From Streptomyces sp. NBC_00513 (GTDB lineage: Bacteria; Actinomycetota; Actinomycetes; Streptomycetales; Streptomycetaceae): a stretch of DNA of 64,000 nt. The number at the start of each line of letters is the position of its first letter. The first letter of the stretch is position 1. The position numbers and the translations under genes are program-made. Positions 35,055 through 44,170 of the stretch are shown in pieces. The DNA is taken from positions 6,262,001-6,326,000 of the forward strand of contig NZ_CP107845.1 in assembly GCF_041431415.1 (NCBI RefSeq), in the 5' to 3' direction. Below the pieces are notes generated by a model. The model saw only the letters and a program-made list of their open reading frames with translations, did not search any database and had not been told where the DNA came from.

Positions 35055-35356
35055 ACAGGCAGCCTATGTGACCGCGCCTCCGGTCCCCGAGACCTTTCAC
35101 ACGGCCGAGCCCGACACCCGCACCGCCCCGCTGAGCTGCCGGAATCGGCCCGCCGATCACCGGTCCACGCCGGTGTGGACGCCGTGACGGGACGAGCCGG
35201 GCCGGTGGGGGCGGGCCGGCCGAAGCCCGAGGTGACCCTTCGTACAAGATCTTGACCTGTATGGCGCGTGTCGAAGCCGCGCCGTGATCGTTTCTTCAGC
35301 CGTGACCCGCGCTGCCGCCGGTCATGACTGACGAACGGATCGGGAGGTCGTGCCGC

Positions 35357-35956
35357 GTGGTGACCGCATGGCAGTACGTCGCCGGGGCGGGCCTGGTGGG
35401 CGCCCTCTGTCCGCTGCACGGGCACGTGGCCGTGGCCGGGGACGGCCACGGGCGGGGCGCCCGGGTGGACGTGTGCGTACCGGGCGGGTCCCTGCACGTC
35501 CGGCCACCCGCCGGCGGGCCGGCCGTCGTCCTGCCGCCGTCCGTACCGTCCGTCGTGCCACCCGTCCTCCGGCCGCCCGTACGGATGACCCTGCCCGGCG
35601 CCGGGCCGACCGCGCACCACCCGGGCCGGGCCCCGGGGCTCCCCGCGGCCCCCGAGGGCCCGCACACCGCCCCGGCACCGGGACTCCCCGTCCGGCCCCC
35701 GGCCGCCCCGGCCCGGCCGGGGGCACCGGCCGCCGCCTCGCCCGCCGAACCCGTGCCGTCGGCCGCGCCCGCGCCGGCCCGGGCGAGGACGGCCACGGAG
35801 TTCACCAGTGCCTTCCGGATGCGCCCGTACCACCCCTCGGCGTCCGAACGCCGAGCCCCCGACGGCCTGTCCGCCATGATGCTCATGGTCGTCGTCGGAA
35901 CCCCGGCGGTGCTCGCCGCCGCCGCGCTGCGACCCCGCTCCAAGGGCCGCGGCTAG
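35357..35956 (+). CDS. Proline/alanine-rich secreted or membrane-anchored protein
   Basis: 199 residues from a GTG with GGGAGG 7 bases upstream. The N-terminus TAWQYVAGAGLVGALCPLHGHVAVA resembles a signal sequence. A long Pro/Ala/Gly-rich part (about 45-155) is followed by a C-terminal helix ALSAMMLMVVVGTPAVLAAAALR and a basic end RSKGRG, a stop-transfer signature. It may span the cell wall. No enzymatic motif is seen. It is followed after 56 bases by the DUF4239-like gene in the same direction. Confidence 0.6.
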   Translation: MVTAWQYVAGAGLVGALCPLHGHVAVAGDGHGRGARVDVCVPGGSLHVRPPAGGPAVVLPPSVPSVVPPVLRPPVRMTLPGAGPTAHHPGRAPGLPAAPEGPHTAPAPGLPVRPPAAPARPGAPAAASPAEPVPSAAPAPARARTATEFTSAFRMRPYHPSASERRAPDGLSAMMLMVVVGTPAVLAAAALRPRSKGRG

Positions 35957-36012
35957 CCGCCCGGCGGCCTCGCGGTCCCTTCCCCACCGAACTTCCGAAC
36001 GGGAGATCCCTC

Positions 36013-36789
36013 GTGTCCGAATGGCTGGTCCTGGCCATCGCCATGGCGCTCGTCTGCGCCCTCGTCCTCACCATCACCACGATCCGGCACCGCCGGGTCG
36101 CCGCCGACGAGGACACCAGCGAGACCCCCGACGTCATCGAGTACATGACGATGATGGTCGGCGTGGTCTACGCGATCGTCCTGGGCCTGGCCATCGCGGG
36201 CGTCTGGGAGGCGCGCGGCACCGCCGAGGACAGCGTGCGCCGCGAGGCCCAGTCGCTGTACGAGGTGACCCAGCGCGCCGACGTCTACCCGGCCCCGGTC
36301 CGCGACCGGATCCGGGGCGAGGTGAACGCGTACGTCGCCCACACCGTCGCCGTGGACTGGCCGCTCCTGACCTCGGGTGAGTCCGCCTCCGCCGAGGGTG
36401 CGCGGCTGCTCGGCACGCTGCGCGGCGACGTCACCCACCAGAGCCCGACCACCGAACTCCAGGCACAGGCCTACCAGCCGCTGCTCGACCACATCGCGAC
36501 CGCCGACGACGCCCGCCACTCGCGGCTGCAGAGCGACGAGTCCACGCTGCCGGGCGTGGTGTGGTTCGGTCTGCTGGTCGGCGGGGTGGTCACGGTCGGG
36601 CTGATCTTCACCCTCCAGATCCGCCGCTCCGGGCGGGAGTTGCTGCTGGCGGGGCTGTTCAGCGCGCTGATCGTGATGCTGCTGTTCATGGTGTGGAGCT
36701 TCGACGCGCCCTACGGCCGGGACGGGATCGACTCGGCCGGGCCCTTCCAGGACCTCTTCCCCGCCCTGTCGGTGACGGCTTCCCGCTAG
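36013..36789 (+). CDS. DUF4239-like (bestrophin-related) membrane protein
   Basis: 258 residues from a GTG with GGGAG 7 bases upstream. Helices at about 3-23, 45-65 (MTMMVGVVYAIVLGLAIAGVWEA), 180-203 and 211-232. The outer loop is charged (EDSVRREAQSLYEVTQRADVYPAPVRDRIRGEVNAYV). This layout, two helices, a loop of about 115 residues and two helices, fits the DUF4239 family. Function unknown; the gene before it is probably cotranscribed. Confidence 0.8.
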   Translation: MSEWLVLAIAMALVCALVLTITTIRHRRVAADEDTSETPDVIEYMTMMVGVVYAIVLGLAIAGVWEARGTAEDSVRREAQSLYEVTQRADVYPAPVRDRIRGEVNAYVAHTVAVDWPLLTSGESASAEGARLLGTLRGDVTHQSPTTELQAQAYQPLLDHIATADDARHSRLQSDESTLPGVVWFGLLVGGVVTVGLIFTLQIRRSGRELLLAGLFSALIVMLLFMVWSFDAPYGRDGIDSAGPFQDLFPALSVTASR

Positions 36790-36820
36790 ACCGTCTCTCC
36801 GGGCTCCGGCCGGGACGGGC

Positions 36821-37999
36821 CTACGGGCCGGTCCCGGCGAGGGCGGCCTGCCGGCGCACCGCCGCCACCACGGGGGAGTGCCGCAGCGCGTGGGAGATCC
36901 GTACGAGGTCGCGCGCTCCCTCGGCGGTGATCAGCACCCGTTCGCCCTCGTCCCCGGCGCTCTCAGCGTCGCCGACGTCGGCGCGTACGGCCGCCGCCAC
37001 CATCGCGGCGTCGGCCACGGCGCGCGCCGTCACCTCGTCCTCGCCGTCCGCGCGGGCCCGTTCGTAGGCGAGATCCCGGTGCCGCCGGTCGAAGCACGGG
37101 CCGAGCCGCAGGAAACCGTCGTGGATGTCCGACTCCCGCTGGATCACCCGGATCTCGGCCGGGGACCACCAGGACATCCGCACGCCGGGGACGCCGGCGG
37201 GCGCGGTGCGCTGGACCTCGTGCCAGAGCGTGCCCAGGCGGCGGTACGTCGACCAGGCGTGCAGGCTGTCCGACATCCGCTGGCAGAGCAGCGGCACCAC
37301 GAAGCCGATGGCGCTGATCAGCGCGCCCACGGCGGCGAGCGGCGGGGCCACGTAGGTGCTCAGGTCGTCCAGGTCGTGCCCGGTCCAGCGAGCCACGACC
37401 GCGGACAACTTCGCGGCGTCGTAGGTGAGGCTGAAGGCGTATCCGCACACGATGACGACCAGGCCGCTGCGCAGCCAGCCGTTCACCTGGAGGGACCAGC
37501 GCCAGCACATCGCCACCATGGTCATGGCCGCCACGGTGTGCGCCACCAGGTAGAGGCCGATCATCGGCCCGATGCACGGGGTGTTCGCGTAGTAGGTGTC
37601 GAAGTCCCGCAGCCGTTCCACGGGGGTGGAGCCGAGGGCGAAGAGGATCATGATGACGGCGATGACGAGGGCGTAGCCGGTGATCCACCGGCGGGAGGCG
37701 CGCCGGATGTCCTCGGCGGGTCCGCCCCTCCAGTTGAGGAGGAGGACGAGACAGGAGGCGCTGAACGCCGTCATCAGGCAGTAGACCCAGGGGGCGGAGA
37801 AGTTGGTGATTCCCGTCCACCGGTTGACGGCCCCGATGGTGGGCGGGGCGGCGAAGGTGAACACGGATCCGGCCAGGAGCAGCAGGAAACAGACCGAGCG
37901 CAGCAGCGGGTCACGCCAGTTGGTCCGCAGTGCCGGCAGTTTGAAGACGAGGGAGATCGCCATCGCGACGGCCGGTATGTAGTAGTCCTGTCCGTTCAA
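36821..37999 (-). CDS. Seven-helix membrane protein of the MAB_1171c putative transporter family
   Basis: 392 residues from a TTG start that overlaps the upstream stop (TTGA); AGGAA lies about 6 bases before it. Seven hydrophobic helices fill residues 5-265: YYIPAVAMAISLVFKLP, SVCFLLLLAGSVFTF, VYCLMTAFSASCLVLLL, YALVIAVIMILFALG, GLYLVAHTVAAMTMVAMCW, SGLVVIVCGYAFSLTY and AVGALISAIGFVVPLL. The last 130 residues are cytoplasmic and charged (SWWSPAEIRVIQRESDIHDGFLRLGPCFD). Streptomyces genomes often have this gene with an HTH and an ImmA-like gene, as here. The 7-TM plus cytoplasmic tail suggests a sensor; the transporter name is only a family label. Confidence 0.82.
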   Translation of the reverse strand: MNGQDYYIPAVAMAISLVFKLPALRTNWRDPLLRSVCFLLLLAGSVFTFAAPPTIGAVNRWTGITNFSAPWVYCLMTAFSASCLVLLLNWRGGPAEDIRRASRRWITGYALVIAVIMILFALGSTPVERLRDFDTYYANTPCIGPMIGLYLVAHTVAAMTMVAMCWRWSLQVNGWLRSGLVVIVCGYAFSLTYDAAKLSAVVARWTGHDLDDLSTYVAPPLAAVGALISAIGFVVPLLCQRMSDSLHAWSTYRRLGTLWHEVQRTAPAGVPGVRMSWWSPAEIRVIQRESDIHDGFLRLGPCFDRRHRDLAYERARADGEDEVTARAVADAAMVAAAVRADVGDAESAGDEGERVLITAEGARDLVRISHALRHSPVVAAVRRQAALAGTGP

Positions 38000-38553
38000 T
38001 GCTCGTTCCTGTGCCCCCGGTAGCCGAGGGAGGTCTCGATGCGGCCCGCCAACTGGTCGCGCTGCGCGGGTGCGCGCTGGCCGGAGGACCCGGCCAGCCA
38101 CGTCCGGCACCGGCTGCCGAGGAGGAGGCCGAAGGTTTCCGCGTCGGTCTCTTCCCGGACGTCGGCGCGGGTGCGCGCGGCGACCCGGCGAACCGTCTCG
38201 CCGAGGTCGGCTTCGTCGGTCAACATCCGGGCGGCGACGGCGGCTCCGTCGACGTGGTGACTGCAGTGACCGGCCTTCATGTGCCATAGCTCGTGGCCGA
38301 GGATCACCAATTGGTGGTCCGGCGCCGTGCGTTCCTCGATGACCACGAGATCGCGGTCCGCCATGTCGAGCCACAGGCCGCTCGCCGTCCCCTGGGGGAA
38401 CGGTGCCATCCGGAACTGCACCGGCCGGCCGCGGTGTCTGCTCATGCCCTCACAGAGGGCGGCGTAGAGGTCCACGGGTTCCACGGGGGTGGTCAGCTTG
38501 AGGCCGGCCACGAGTTCCCCGCACAACCGCCGCTGCTCTCTGCCTATGCTCAC
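37996..38553 (-). CDS. ImmA/IrrE-like zinc metallopeptidase-domain protein
   Basis: 185 residues from a GTG. HELWHMKAGH (87-96) is the HExxH zinc site; the third ligand could be Glu or Asp around ETDAETFG. The mid part DLVVIEERTAPDHQLVILGHELWH matches ImmA/IrrE domains that cleave HTH repressors. Streptomyces homologues are annotated as the toxin component of toxin-antitoxin systems, but the motif favours a protease. It sits between the HTH gene (64 bases upstream) and the 7-TM gene (4-base overlap). Confidence 0.82.
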   Translation of the reverse strand: MSIGREQRRLCGELVAGLKLTTPVEPVDLYAALCEGMSRHRGRPVQFRMAPFPQGTASGLWLDMADRDLVVIEERTAPDHQLVILGHELWHMKAGHCSHHVDGAAVAARMLTDEADLGETVRRVAARTRADVREETDAETFGLLLGSRCRTWLAGSSGQRAPAQRDQLAGRIETSLGYRGHRNEH

Positions 38554-38617
38554 CGTTCTCCCCGTCGGCGCGGATCCGGATCAGGACTCAAGGATCAGAT
38601 CCAGACTTTCGACTGGG

Positions 38618-39286
38618 TCATGATTCGTTCGGTTTGACGCTTTCCAGGAGCATGTCCAGCCATTCGGTCACTTTGTCCCGGTGCTTGTCGCTGGGCAGTT
38701 GGGCGGCGCGCCAGGCGATCCCCCGCACTCCGTGGTCCTGCAGGAGTCTTGCCAGCGGATCGCCCACCGAAGCGGTTTCGGCCGGTACGGTTTGCCGCTC
38801 GCGTCCGGCGAAGTCCTGGAGCAACTGCTGTTCGGTCCGCTGGAGCGCATCGGTCAGGGCGTCGGCGTCGTGGGCGGTGAGGAAGCCCGCGTGTACCCCG
38901 AAGAAGCGCTGGATGGCGTCGCAGTGCTCCATGGTGGGCCGCCGGTCGCCGTTGATCAAGGCTCCTGCCTGCTGCCGGGACATGCCCGCGCCGTCCGCGA
39001 TCTCCTGCTGAGTGTAGCGGCGGCCGTTGGGTTTCACCCGGGTGCGTCGCAGCAGGTCCAGCCGCTGGAGGAAGCGTGTCTGGAGGTCGGGTTCGCCGGC
39101 CCGCCGGCCGTCGAGGAGGGTTTTGACCACGTCCGTGGGAACGCCGGAGGCGTCCGAGAGCTTGCGCAGGTCGAAGACCTGGTTAAGGTCACGGCCCATT
39201 TTGCCCGCGAGTTCGGCTACCCGCGTGACGGTGGCTGCCAGAGACACGTTGGCCACCGCGACGGGAGCCGGGAAGCCGTCTGTCAC
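38618..39286 (-). CDS. XRE/EspR-like HTH regulator, first gene of the ImmA/7-TM operon
   Basis: 222 residues from the GTG at 39286 with AGGAG about 8 bases upstream. HTH at about 89-118: GRRYTQQEIADGAGMSRQQAGALINGDRRPTMEHCDAIQRFFGVHAGFL. The C-terminal 50 residues (DPLARLLQDHGVRGIAWRAAQL...VTEWLDMLLES) match the tail of the duplicated protein at 5916-6947. It is likely the operon's own repressor and the target of the ImmA-like protease. It is divergent from the MmyB-like regulator at 39507. Confidence 0.85.
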   Translation of the reverse strand: MTDGFPAPVAVANVSLAATVTRVAELAGKMGRDLNQVFDLRKLSDASGVPTDVVKTLLDGRRAGEPDLQTRFLQRLDLLRRTRVKPNGRRYTQQEIADGAGMSRQQAGALINGDRRPTMEHCDAIQRFFGVHAGFLTAHDADALTDALQRTEQQLLQDFAGRERQTVPAETASVGDPLARLLQDHGVRGIAWRAAQLPSDKHRDKVTEWLDMLLESVKPNES

Positions 39287-39375
39287 CAGTGGTTCTCCTA
39301 GATCGCGCGAGGTCGGTACAGGCACGTGAGTCGGCCTCAGGGAATCTATCCGGTCTCGCGCGGCAGGGCCAGAAC

Positions 39376-39466
39376 TTGCCACAGCTGTGGCGGGAATGAG
39401 CTGCCAAGAGGCTGGAATTGCCACAATAGTTGACACTCGAATGAAGTCGGTAGCAGGATCGCCACA
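39376..39466. promoter_or_regulatory. Divergent control region with three TYGCCACA boxes and a 14-bp palindrome
   Basis: TTGCCACA at 39376 and 39418 and TCGCCACA at 39459 are direct repeats 42 and 41 bp apart, four helical turns. The first is part of the perfect palindrome GCCACAGCTGTGGC (39378-39391). They lie between two divergent HTH regulator genes. Confidence 0.65.
39430..39459 (+). promoter_or_regulatory. Putative promoter of the MmyB-like regulator
   Basis: TTGACA (39430-39435), a perfect -35, and CAGGAT (39454-39459) with an 18-bp spacer. It lies 48 bases before the GTG at 39507 and between the second and third TYGCCACA boxes. Confidence 0.55.
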
Positions 39467-39506
39467 CGGAAATGAAGATCCAGACCGTGAGGAGGGGGAG
39501 CTCTCG

Positions 39507-40487
39507 GTGCTACATCTCGCAGCGGTGGGCCCGTCCGATGGCCTCGCCCGAGCCGGTGAGGAGCGCCTGGCGGACGATGAAACCGCCCGTGGCGCAGTGC
39601 GGTCGGAGCGACGCAAGGAGATTTTGCGCCGGCGCCGCGAAGAACTCGGATTGAGCCAGGAGGACATCGCCGCACGGCTGGGCATCAGCGTGCGCGCGTA
39701 CGGAAACTGGGAACGCGGCCTGGTCAAGGAATGGACCGACCGGAAGCTGCTCGCCCTGGCCGAATCCCTGGAGATGAGCGAGCGCCAGTGCTTCTGGCTG
39801 TTCCGCGTCATGGTCGACCGGGACCCGCCGCCCACCTGGCGCGCGGCGGAGGAGAACCGGCTGCCCGAGGACCCCGCCCAGCGCGACTACCTGTGCGACT
39901 ACGCGGCCCTGATGGAAGCCGTGCCGTACCCGAGTTTCCTGGTGGACCACCGCTGGGACGTGGCCCTGACCAACTCCGCCTTCGACCGGCTCTTCCAGTC
40001 CGTGCGCCCGCACCCCACGGCCCTGCCGGACGACAACTTCCTGCGCTTCGTACTGTTCCACCCGGACGCGGCCGCCGTTCTGGAGGACCATGAACCGGCC
40101 TGGTGCGTACCGCTCCTGGCCCAGTTCGCCAACGCCCTGGCCGTCGCCCCTGACGACGAGGGGCTGCGCAGCATCCGCCAGGAGGTCGCCCGTGACCCGT
40201 TCATGGAGGCCGCCTACCGGTACGGCGTCCCCCACTGGCTGAGCACCCACGGGGCGGCCGCCGCCGAACTGGACGGGGCCGTACGCACCGTGCGCCACCC
40301 GGACCCCGGCTGGGGTCTGGTGCGTTGCCGGATGGTGGCCGAATCGAGCCGCATGCTGGAGGAGATGGGCCTGGCCCGCATCACCCTCGTCCTGTCGGCG
40401 CCGAACGGTCTGCCGACCGGCCCGATCCGCGGCGTGGCGACGTCCCCGTACCAGCAGGGGGCGCGCCTGCGCGCCGTGCCGTCGTAG
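39507..40487 (+). CDS. XRE-family regulator with MmyB-like domain
   Basis: 326 residues from a GTG with GGAGGGGG just upstream. After an acidic N-terminal stretch the HTH (about 35-90) is LRRRREELGLSQEDIAARLGISVRAYGNWERGLVKEWTDRKLLALAESLEM. The MmyB-like domain follows: PYPSFLVDHRWDVALTNSAFDRLF, NFLRFVLFHPDA, and WGLVRCRMVAESSRMLEEMGLARITLVLSAPNGLP. Divergent from the HTH/ImmA/7-TM operon, so it may share operators with it. Confidence 0.87.
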   Translation: MLHLAAVGPSDGLARAGEERLADDETARGAVRSERRKEILRRRREELGLSQEDIAARLGISVRAYGNWERGLVKEWTDRKLLALAESLEMSERQCFWLFRVMVDRDPPPTWRAAEENRLPEDPAQRDYLCDYAALMEAVPYPSFLVDHRWDVALTNSAFDRLFQSVRPHPTALPDDNFLRFVLFHPDAAAVLEDHEPAWCVPLLAQFANALAVAPDDEGLRSIRQEVARDPFMEAAYRYGVPHWLSTHGAAAAELDGAVRTVRHPDPGWGLVRCRMVAESSRMLEEMGLARITLVLSAPNGLPTGPIRGVATSPYQQGARLRAVPS

Positions 40488-40634
40488 ACGCGGTGATCCC
40501 CGGCGGGGCGCCGGCGGGGGACACTGGGCTCCTTGATCGTGTGCCGCGTCCCGGATGCCGCGGAGCGGGAACGCGCAGGACGCGCCACCGCATCCGTGTC
40601 GCCGATCGTGGCACTGGCGAAGGGCGGTAGAAGC

Positions 40635-41984
40635 GTGCGGCTGACCATCCTCGGCGGGGGCGGATTCCGCGTACCGCTCGTCCACGGAGCCCTGCTCGGC
40701 GACCACGCCGAGGGCCGGGTGACCCGCGTGACCCTGTACGACGAGGATTCCGGCCGGCTCACCGTCATGGCACGGGTGCTCGCGGACCAGGCCGCCGGAG
40801 TACCGGACGCGCCGACCGTCGTCACCACCACGGACCTCGACGAGGCCCTGCGCGGAGCCGACTTCGTCTTCTCGGCCATTCGCGTCGGAGGCCTCGACGG
40901 CCGCGCCGCCGACGAACGGATCGCCCTGGCCGAGGGAGTCCTGGGGCAGGAGACCGTGGGCGCGGGCGGGATCGCGTACGGCCTGCGGACCGTGCCGGTG
41001 GTACGCGAGATCGCCCGCAGGATCGCCCGGATCGCCCCCGAGGCCTGGGTCATCAACTTCACCAATCCGGCCGGCGTGGTGACCGAGGCGATGGCCGAGG
41101 AACTCGGCCACCGGGTGATCGGCATCTGCGATTCCCCGGTGGGGCTCGGCCGGCGCATCGCGCGCCTGCTGGGGGCCCGGCCCGAGGAAGCCTGGATCGA
41201 CTACGTGGGCCTCAACCACCTGGGATGGGTCCGCGGGCTGCGCGTCGGCGGACGCGACGAACTGCCCCGGCTGCTGGCGGACGACGCGGCCCTGGAGTCC
41301 TTCGAGGAGGGCCGGCTCTTCGGCGCCGCATGGCTGCGCTCGCTCGGCGCGATCCCGAACGAGTACCTCCATTACTACTACTTCAACCGCGACACCGTGC
41401 GCGCCTACCAGGAGGTCGAGCAGACCCGCGGAGCCTTCCTGCGCGACCGGCAACGCGGGTTCTACGCCGAGGCGGCCCTGCCCGGCCGGCCCGCCGGCGC
41501 GGCACTCGCGGCCTGGGACCGCACCCGGGCCGAGCGCGAGGCCACGTACATGGCCGAGAATCGCGAGGCCGCGGGCGTCGGCGACCGCGACGAGAGCGAC
41601 CTGGAGTCCGGCGGCTACGAGAAGGTCGCGCTCGCGCTGATGCGGGCCATCGCCCGGGACGAACGCGCCACCCTGATCCTGAACGTCCGCAACGGCTCCA
41701 CCCTGTCCGTGCTCGACGCCGAGGCGGTCATCGAGGTGCCCTGCCTGGTCGACGCCAACGGGGCGCACCCGGTGGGCGTGGCCCCCCTGCCGCTGCACGC
41801 GGTGGGGCTGGTGACCTCGGTCAAGGCGGTGGAGCGGGAGGTCCTCGCCGCGGCGGCGAGCGGCTCGCGGGCGAGCGCCGTCAAGGCCTTCGCCCTGCAC
41901 CCGCTCGTGGACTCGGTGGGCGTGGCCCGCCGCCTCCTCGACGGGTACGCGGCGGAGCATCCGGGGCTGGCCTACCTGCGCTGA
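40635..41984 (+). CDS. 6-phospho-beta-glucosidase-like glycoside hydrolase family 4
   Basis: 449 residues. GH4 enzymes cleave glycosides by an NAD- and divalent-metal-dependent oxidation/elimination route. The N-terminal NAD fold is LTILGGGGFRVPLVHGAL, then VFSAIRVGGLDGRAADERIALAEGVLGQETVGAGGIAYGLRTVPV, INFTNPAGVVTEAM, GICDSPVGLG (metal Cys and neighbours) and DYVGLNHLGW. These match the 6-phospho-beta-glucosidase branch (CelF/LicH). No PTS or sugar importer lies next to it. The GTG at 40635 is chosen because the NAD fold begins there; its RBS is weak. Confidence 0.92.
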   Translation: MRLTILGGGGFRVPLVHGALLGDHAEGRVTRVTLYDEDSGRLTVMARVLADQAAGVPDAPTVVTTTDLDEALRGADFVFSAIRVGGLDGRAADERIALAEGVLGQETVGAGGIAYGLRTVPVVREIARRIARIAPEAWVINFTNPAGVVTEAMAEELGHRVIGICDSPVGLGRRIARLLGARPEEAWIDYVGLNHLGWVRGLRVGGRDELPRLLADDAALESFEEGRLFGAAWLRSLGAIPNEYLHYYYFNRDTVRAYQEVEQTRGAFLRDRQRGFYAEAALPGRPAGAALAAWDRTRAEREATYMAENREAAGVGDRDESDLESGGYEKVALALMRAIARDERATLILNVRNGSTLSVLDAEAVIEVPCLVDANGAHPVGVAPLPLHAVGLVTSVKAVEREVLAAAASGSRASAVKAFALHPLVDSVGVARRLLDGYAAEHPGLAYLR

Positions 41985-42005
41985 CGCGGCGCCGGGGGGA
42001 GGCGT

Positions 42006-42027
42006 CCGGCCGGTCGTGCCCGGCCGG
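42006..42027. terminator. Hairpin after the GH4 gene
   Basis: CCGGCCGG, a six-base loop TCGTGC, and CCGGCCGG again form an 8-bp GC stem, 22 bases after the stop. Each arm is itself palindromic. Confidence 0.55.
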
Positions 42028-42092
42028 CTGGGGTCAGTCGTACGGCCCAGCGCCGCATGCGCCGCGCCGGGCGTGCTGTGAGAGTGCGAGAT

Positions 42093-44165
42093 GTGACCAC
42101 CGCCCCCGCCGTAGTCGCGGCGCCCCCCGTGCTCGACCGGCGGCAGCGCAACGTCGTCTTCGGCACGATCATGCTCGGCGTGCTACTGGCCGCGCTCGAC
42201 CAGACGATCGTGGGCACCGCCCTGCCCACGATCGTGGCCGACCTCGGCGGTGGCGACCACATGTCGTGGGTGGTCACCTCGTACCTGTTGCTGGAGACGG
42301 TCTCGACCGTACTGGTCGGCAAGTTCGGCGACCTCTTCGGCCGAAAACTGATCTTCCAGCTCTCCGCCGTCATCTTCATCACCGGCTCGTTCCTGTGCGG
42401 TCTCGCGAGCAACATGACCCTGCTGATCGTGTGGCGCGGCGTACAGGGCATCGGCGCCGGCGGCCTGATGGTCACGGCGATGGCGCTGATCGCCGACGTG
42501 GTCCCGCTGCGCGAGCGCGGCAAGTACCAGGGCATGATCGGCGCCGTCTTCGGTGTCGCCACCGTCATCGGACCGCTGCTCGGCGGACTGTTCACCGACC
42601 AGCTGACCTGGCGTTGGTGTTTCTACGTCAACGTTCCCATCGCGATCCTCGTCGTCATCGCGGCCGCCCGCACCATCCCGTCGGTGCGCGCCGAGGGAAA
42701 ACCGGTCATCGACTACCTGGGCATCGCCCTGATCGCCATCGGGGCGAGCGCGCTGATCCTGGCGACCAGTTGGGGTGGCAACGAGTACGCCTGGACCTCG
42801 GGTGTCATCATCGGCCTGTTCGCGGGCGGTCTCGTCGCGCTGGCCCTCTTCTGCCTGGTCGAGACGCGGGCCGCGGAGCCGATGCTGCCGATGCGACTCT
42901 TCCACAACCCCGTTTTCGCGGTGTGCTCCGTCCTGAGCTTCGTCGTGGGGTTCGCGATGCTCGGCGCGATGACCTTCCTGCCGACGTACCTCCAGTACGT
43001 GGACGGGGACTCCGCCATGATCTCGGGCGTCCGCACCCTGCCCCTGGTGATCGGCCTGCTGATCGCCTCCGTCTTCAGCGGAAACACCGTCAGCAAGACC
43101 GGCCGTTACCGGATCTTCCCCATCGTCGGCTGCGCCGTCATGGCACTGGGCCTGTACCTGCTCTCGCGGATGGAGCCGGGGACCGCGTCCTGGCTGGAAT
43201 CGCTGTACATGTTCGTGCTCGGCACCGGCATCGGCCTGTCCATGCAGGTCCTGACGATCGCCGTGCAGAACACCGTCGACTACGCCGACCTCGGCACGGC
43301 CACCTCCGGCGTCACCTTCTTCCGTACGCTCGGCAGCGCCTTCGGCACCGCCGTCTTCGGCACCATCTACGCGAACACCCTGGGACCCGCACTGGAGGCC
43401 GCGATCCCGGAGGCCGCGCGAGCCACCGGAGCGGACCCGGCACAGGTGGCCGAGGCCGCGCACAGCCCCGAGGGGGTGCACGGGCTGGACCCGGCGACGG
43501 CCGCGCCGATCATCGAGGCGTACGCGCACGCCCTGCACACGGTGTTCCTGTGGACGGTGCCCGTCGCGCTGTTCGGGTTCGTCGTCGCCCTCTTCCTCAA
43601 GCAGGTCAGGCTGCGTGACAGCGCCCGGGCCGGCTCGACCGACATGGGCGACGGCTTCGGCTCGCCCGCCACGGCCTCCGGGGACTCGGCGAAACTGCTG
43701 GAGCTGGCCGTCGGCAAACTCGTACGGAGCATGGGGGCGGACACGGCGCGCGGGATCGTCGCCGCCTCGGACACCCGCCTGGACATCGCGGGGGCGTGGG
43801 CGGTGATGCAGGTGGACCTGCTGATCCGGACGGTCGGGTACTCGAGCCTCGGCCTGGTCGCGGCGCGGCGCTCGCTCCCGCCGGAAGTCCTGCTGCCGGT
43901 CTTCGAACGGATGGTGGACGAGGGGTACCTGGCCCGCGAGAACGACTTCGTCTCCCTGACCCTGGCGGGAGAGCGGGAGGCGGGCGTCATCTCGCGCGCC
44001 TGGGGCGACTGGCTCGGCGACCGGTTGGAGAAGGACCGGGGCCGGCCGCGCAGCGCGGAACTGCGTGCGGCCGCCGACGCCATCGCCAAGCGGCTGCTGG
44101 CGGAGGACCTGCGCGACGGCAACTTCGCACCGAGGTCGAGGCCGACCGCGGGGGCGGCGACCTGA
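42093..44165 (+). CDS. DHA2-type MFS multidrug exporter with C-terminal winged-helix-like domain
   Basis: 690 residues. About 14 helices fill residues 20-520: [20 protein letters not shown] is the DHA2 motif in helix 1, [14 protein letters not shown] is motif [30 protein letters not shown] is the loop and motif B region, and [31 protein letters not shown] is motif C. Residues about 533-690 are cytoplasmic: [73 protein letters not shown]. The latter looks like a MarR-type recognition helix and wing. It would be a drug:proton antiporter with an unusual tail. Start GTG at 42093, GAGAG about 9 bases upstream; in-frame starts at 42078 and 42084 are possible. Confidence 0.9.
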   Translation: MTTAPAVVAAPPVLDRRQRNVVFGTIMLGVLLAALDQTIVGTALPTIVADLGGGDHMSWVVTSYLLLETVSTVLVGKFGDLFGRKLIFQLSAVIFITGSFLCGLASNMTLLIVWRGVQGIGAGGLMVTAMALIADVVPLRERGKYQGMIGAVFGVATVIGPLLGGLFTDQLTWRWCFYVNVPIAILVVIAAARTIPSVRAEGKPVIDYLGIALIAIGASALILATSWGGNEYAWTSGVIIGLFAGGLVALALFCLVETRAAEPMLPMRLFHNPVFAVCSVLSFVVGFAMLGAMTFLPTYLQYVDGDSAMISGVRTLPLVIGLLIASVFSGNTVSKTGRYRIFPIVGCAVMALGLYLLSRMEPGTASWLESLYMFVLGTGIGLSMQVLTIAVQNTVDYADLGTATSGVTFFRTLGSAFGTAVFGTIYANTLGPALEAAIPEAARATGADPAQVAEAAHSPEGVHGLDPATAAPIIEAYAHALHTVFLWTVPVALFGFVVALFLKQVRLRDSARAGSTDMGDGFGSPATASGDSAKLLELAVGKLVRSMGADTARGIVAASDTRLDIAGAWAVMQVDLLIRTVGYSSLGLVAARRSLPPEVLLPVFERMVDEGYLARENDFVSLTLAGEREAGVISRAWGDWLGDRLEKDRGRPRSAELRAAADAIAKRLLAEDLRDGNFAPRSRPTAGAAT

Positions 44166-44170
44166 ACGAA

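Noticed and set aside
37996..38553. Calling the ImmA-like gene a toxin
   Set aside because: The HExxH motif and gene order fit a repressor-cleaving protease better; the toxin label comes from homologue annotation, not from sequence.
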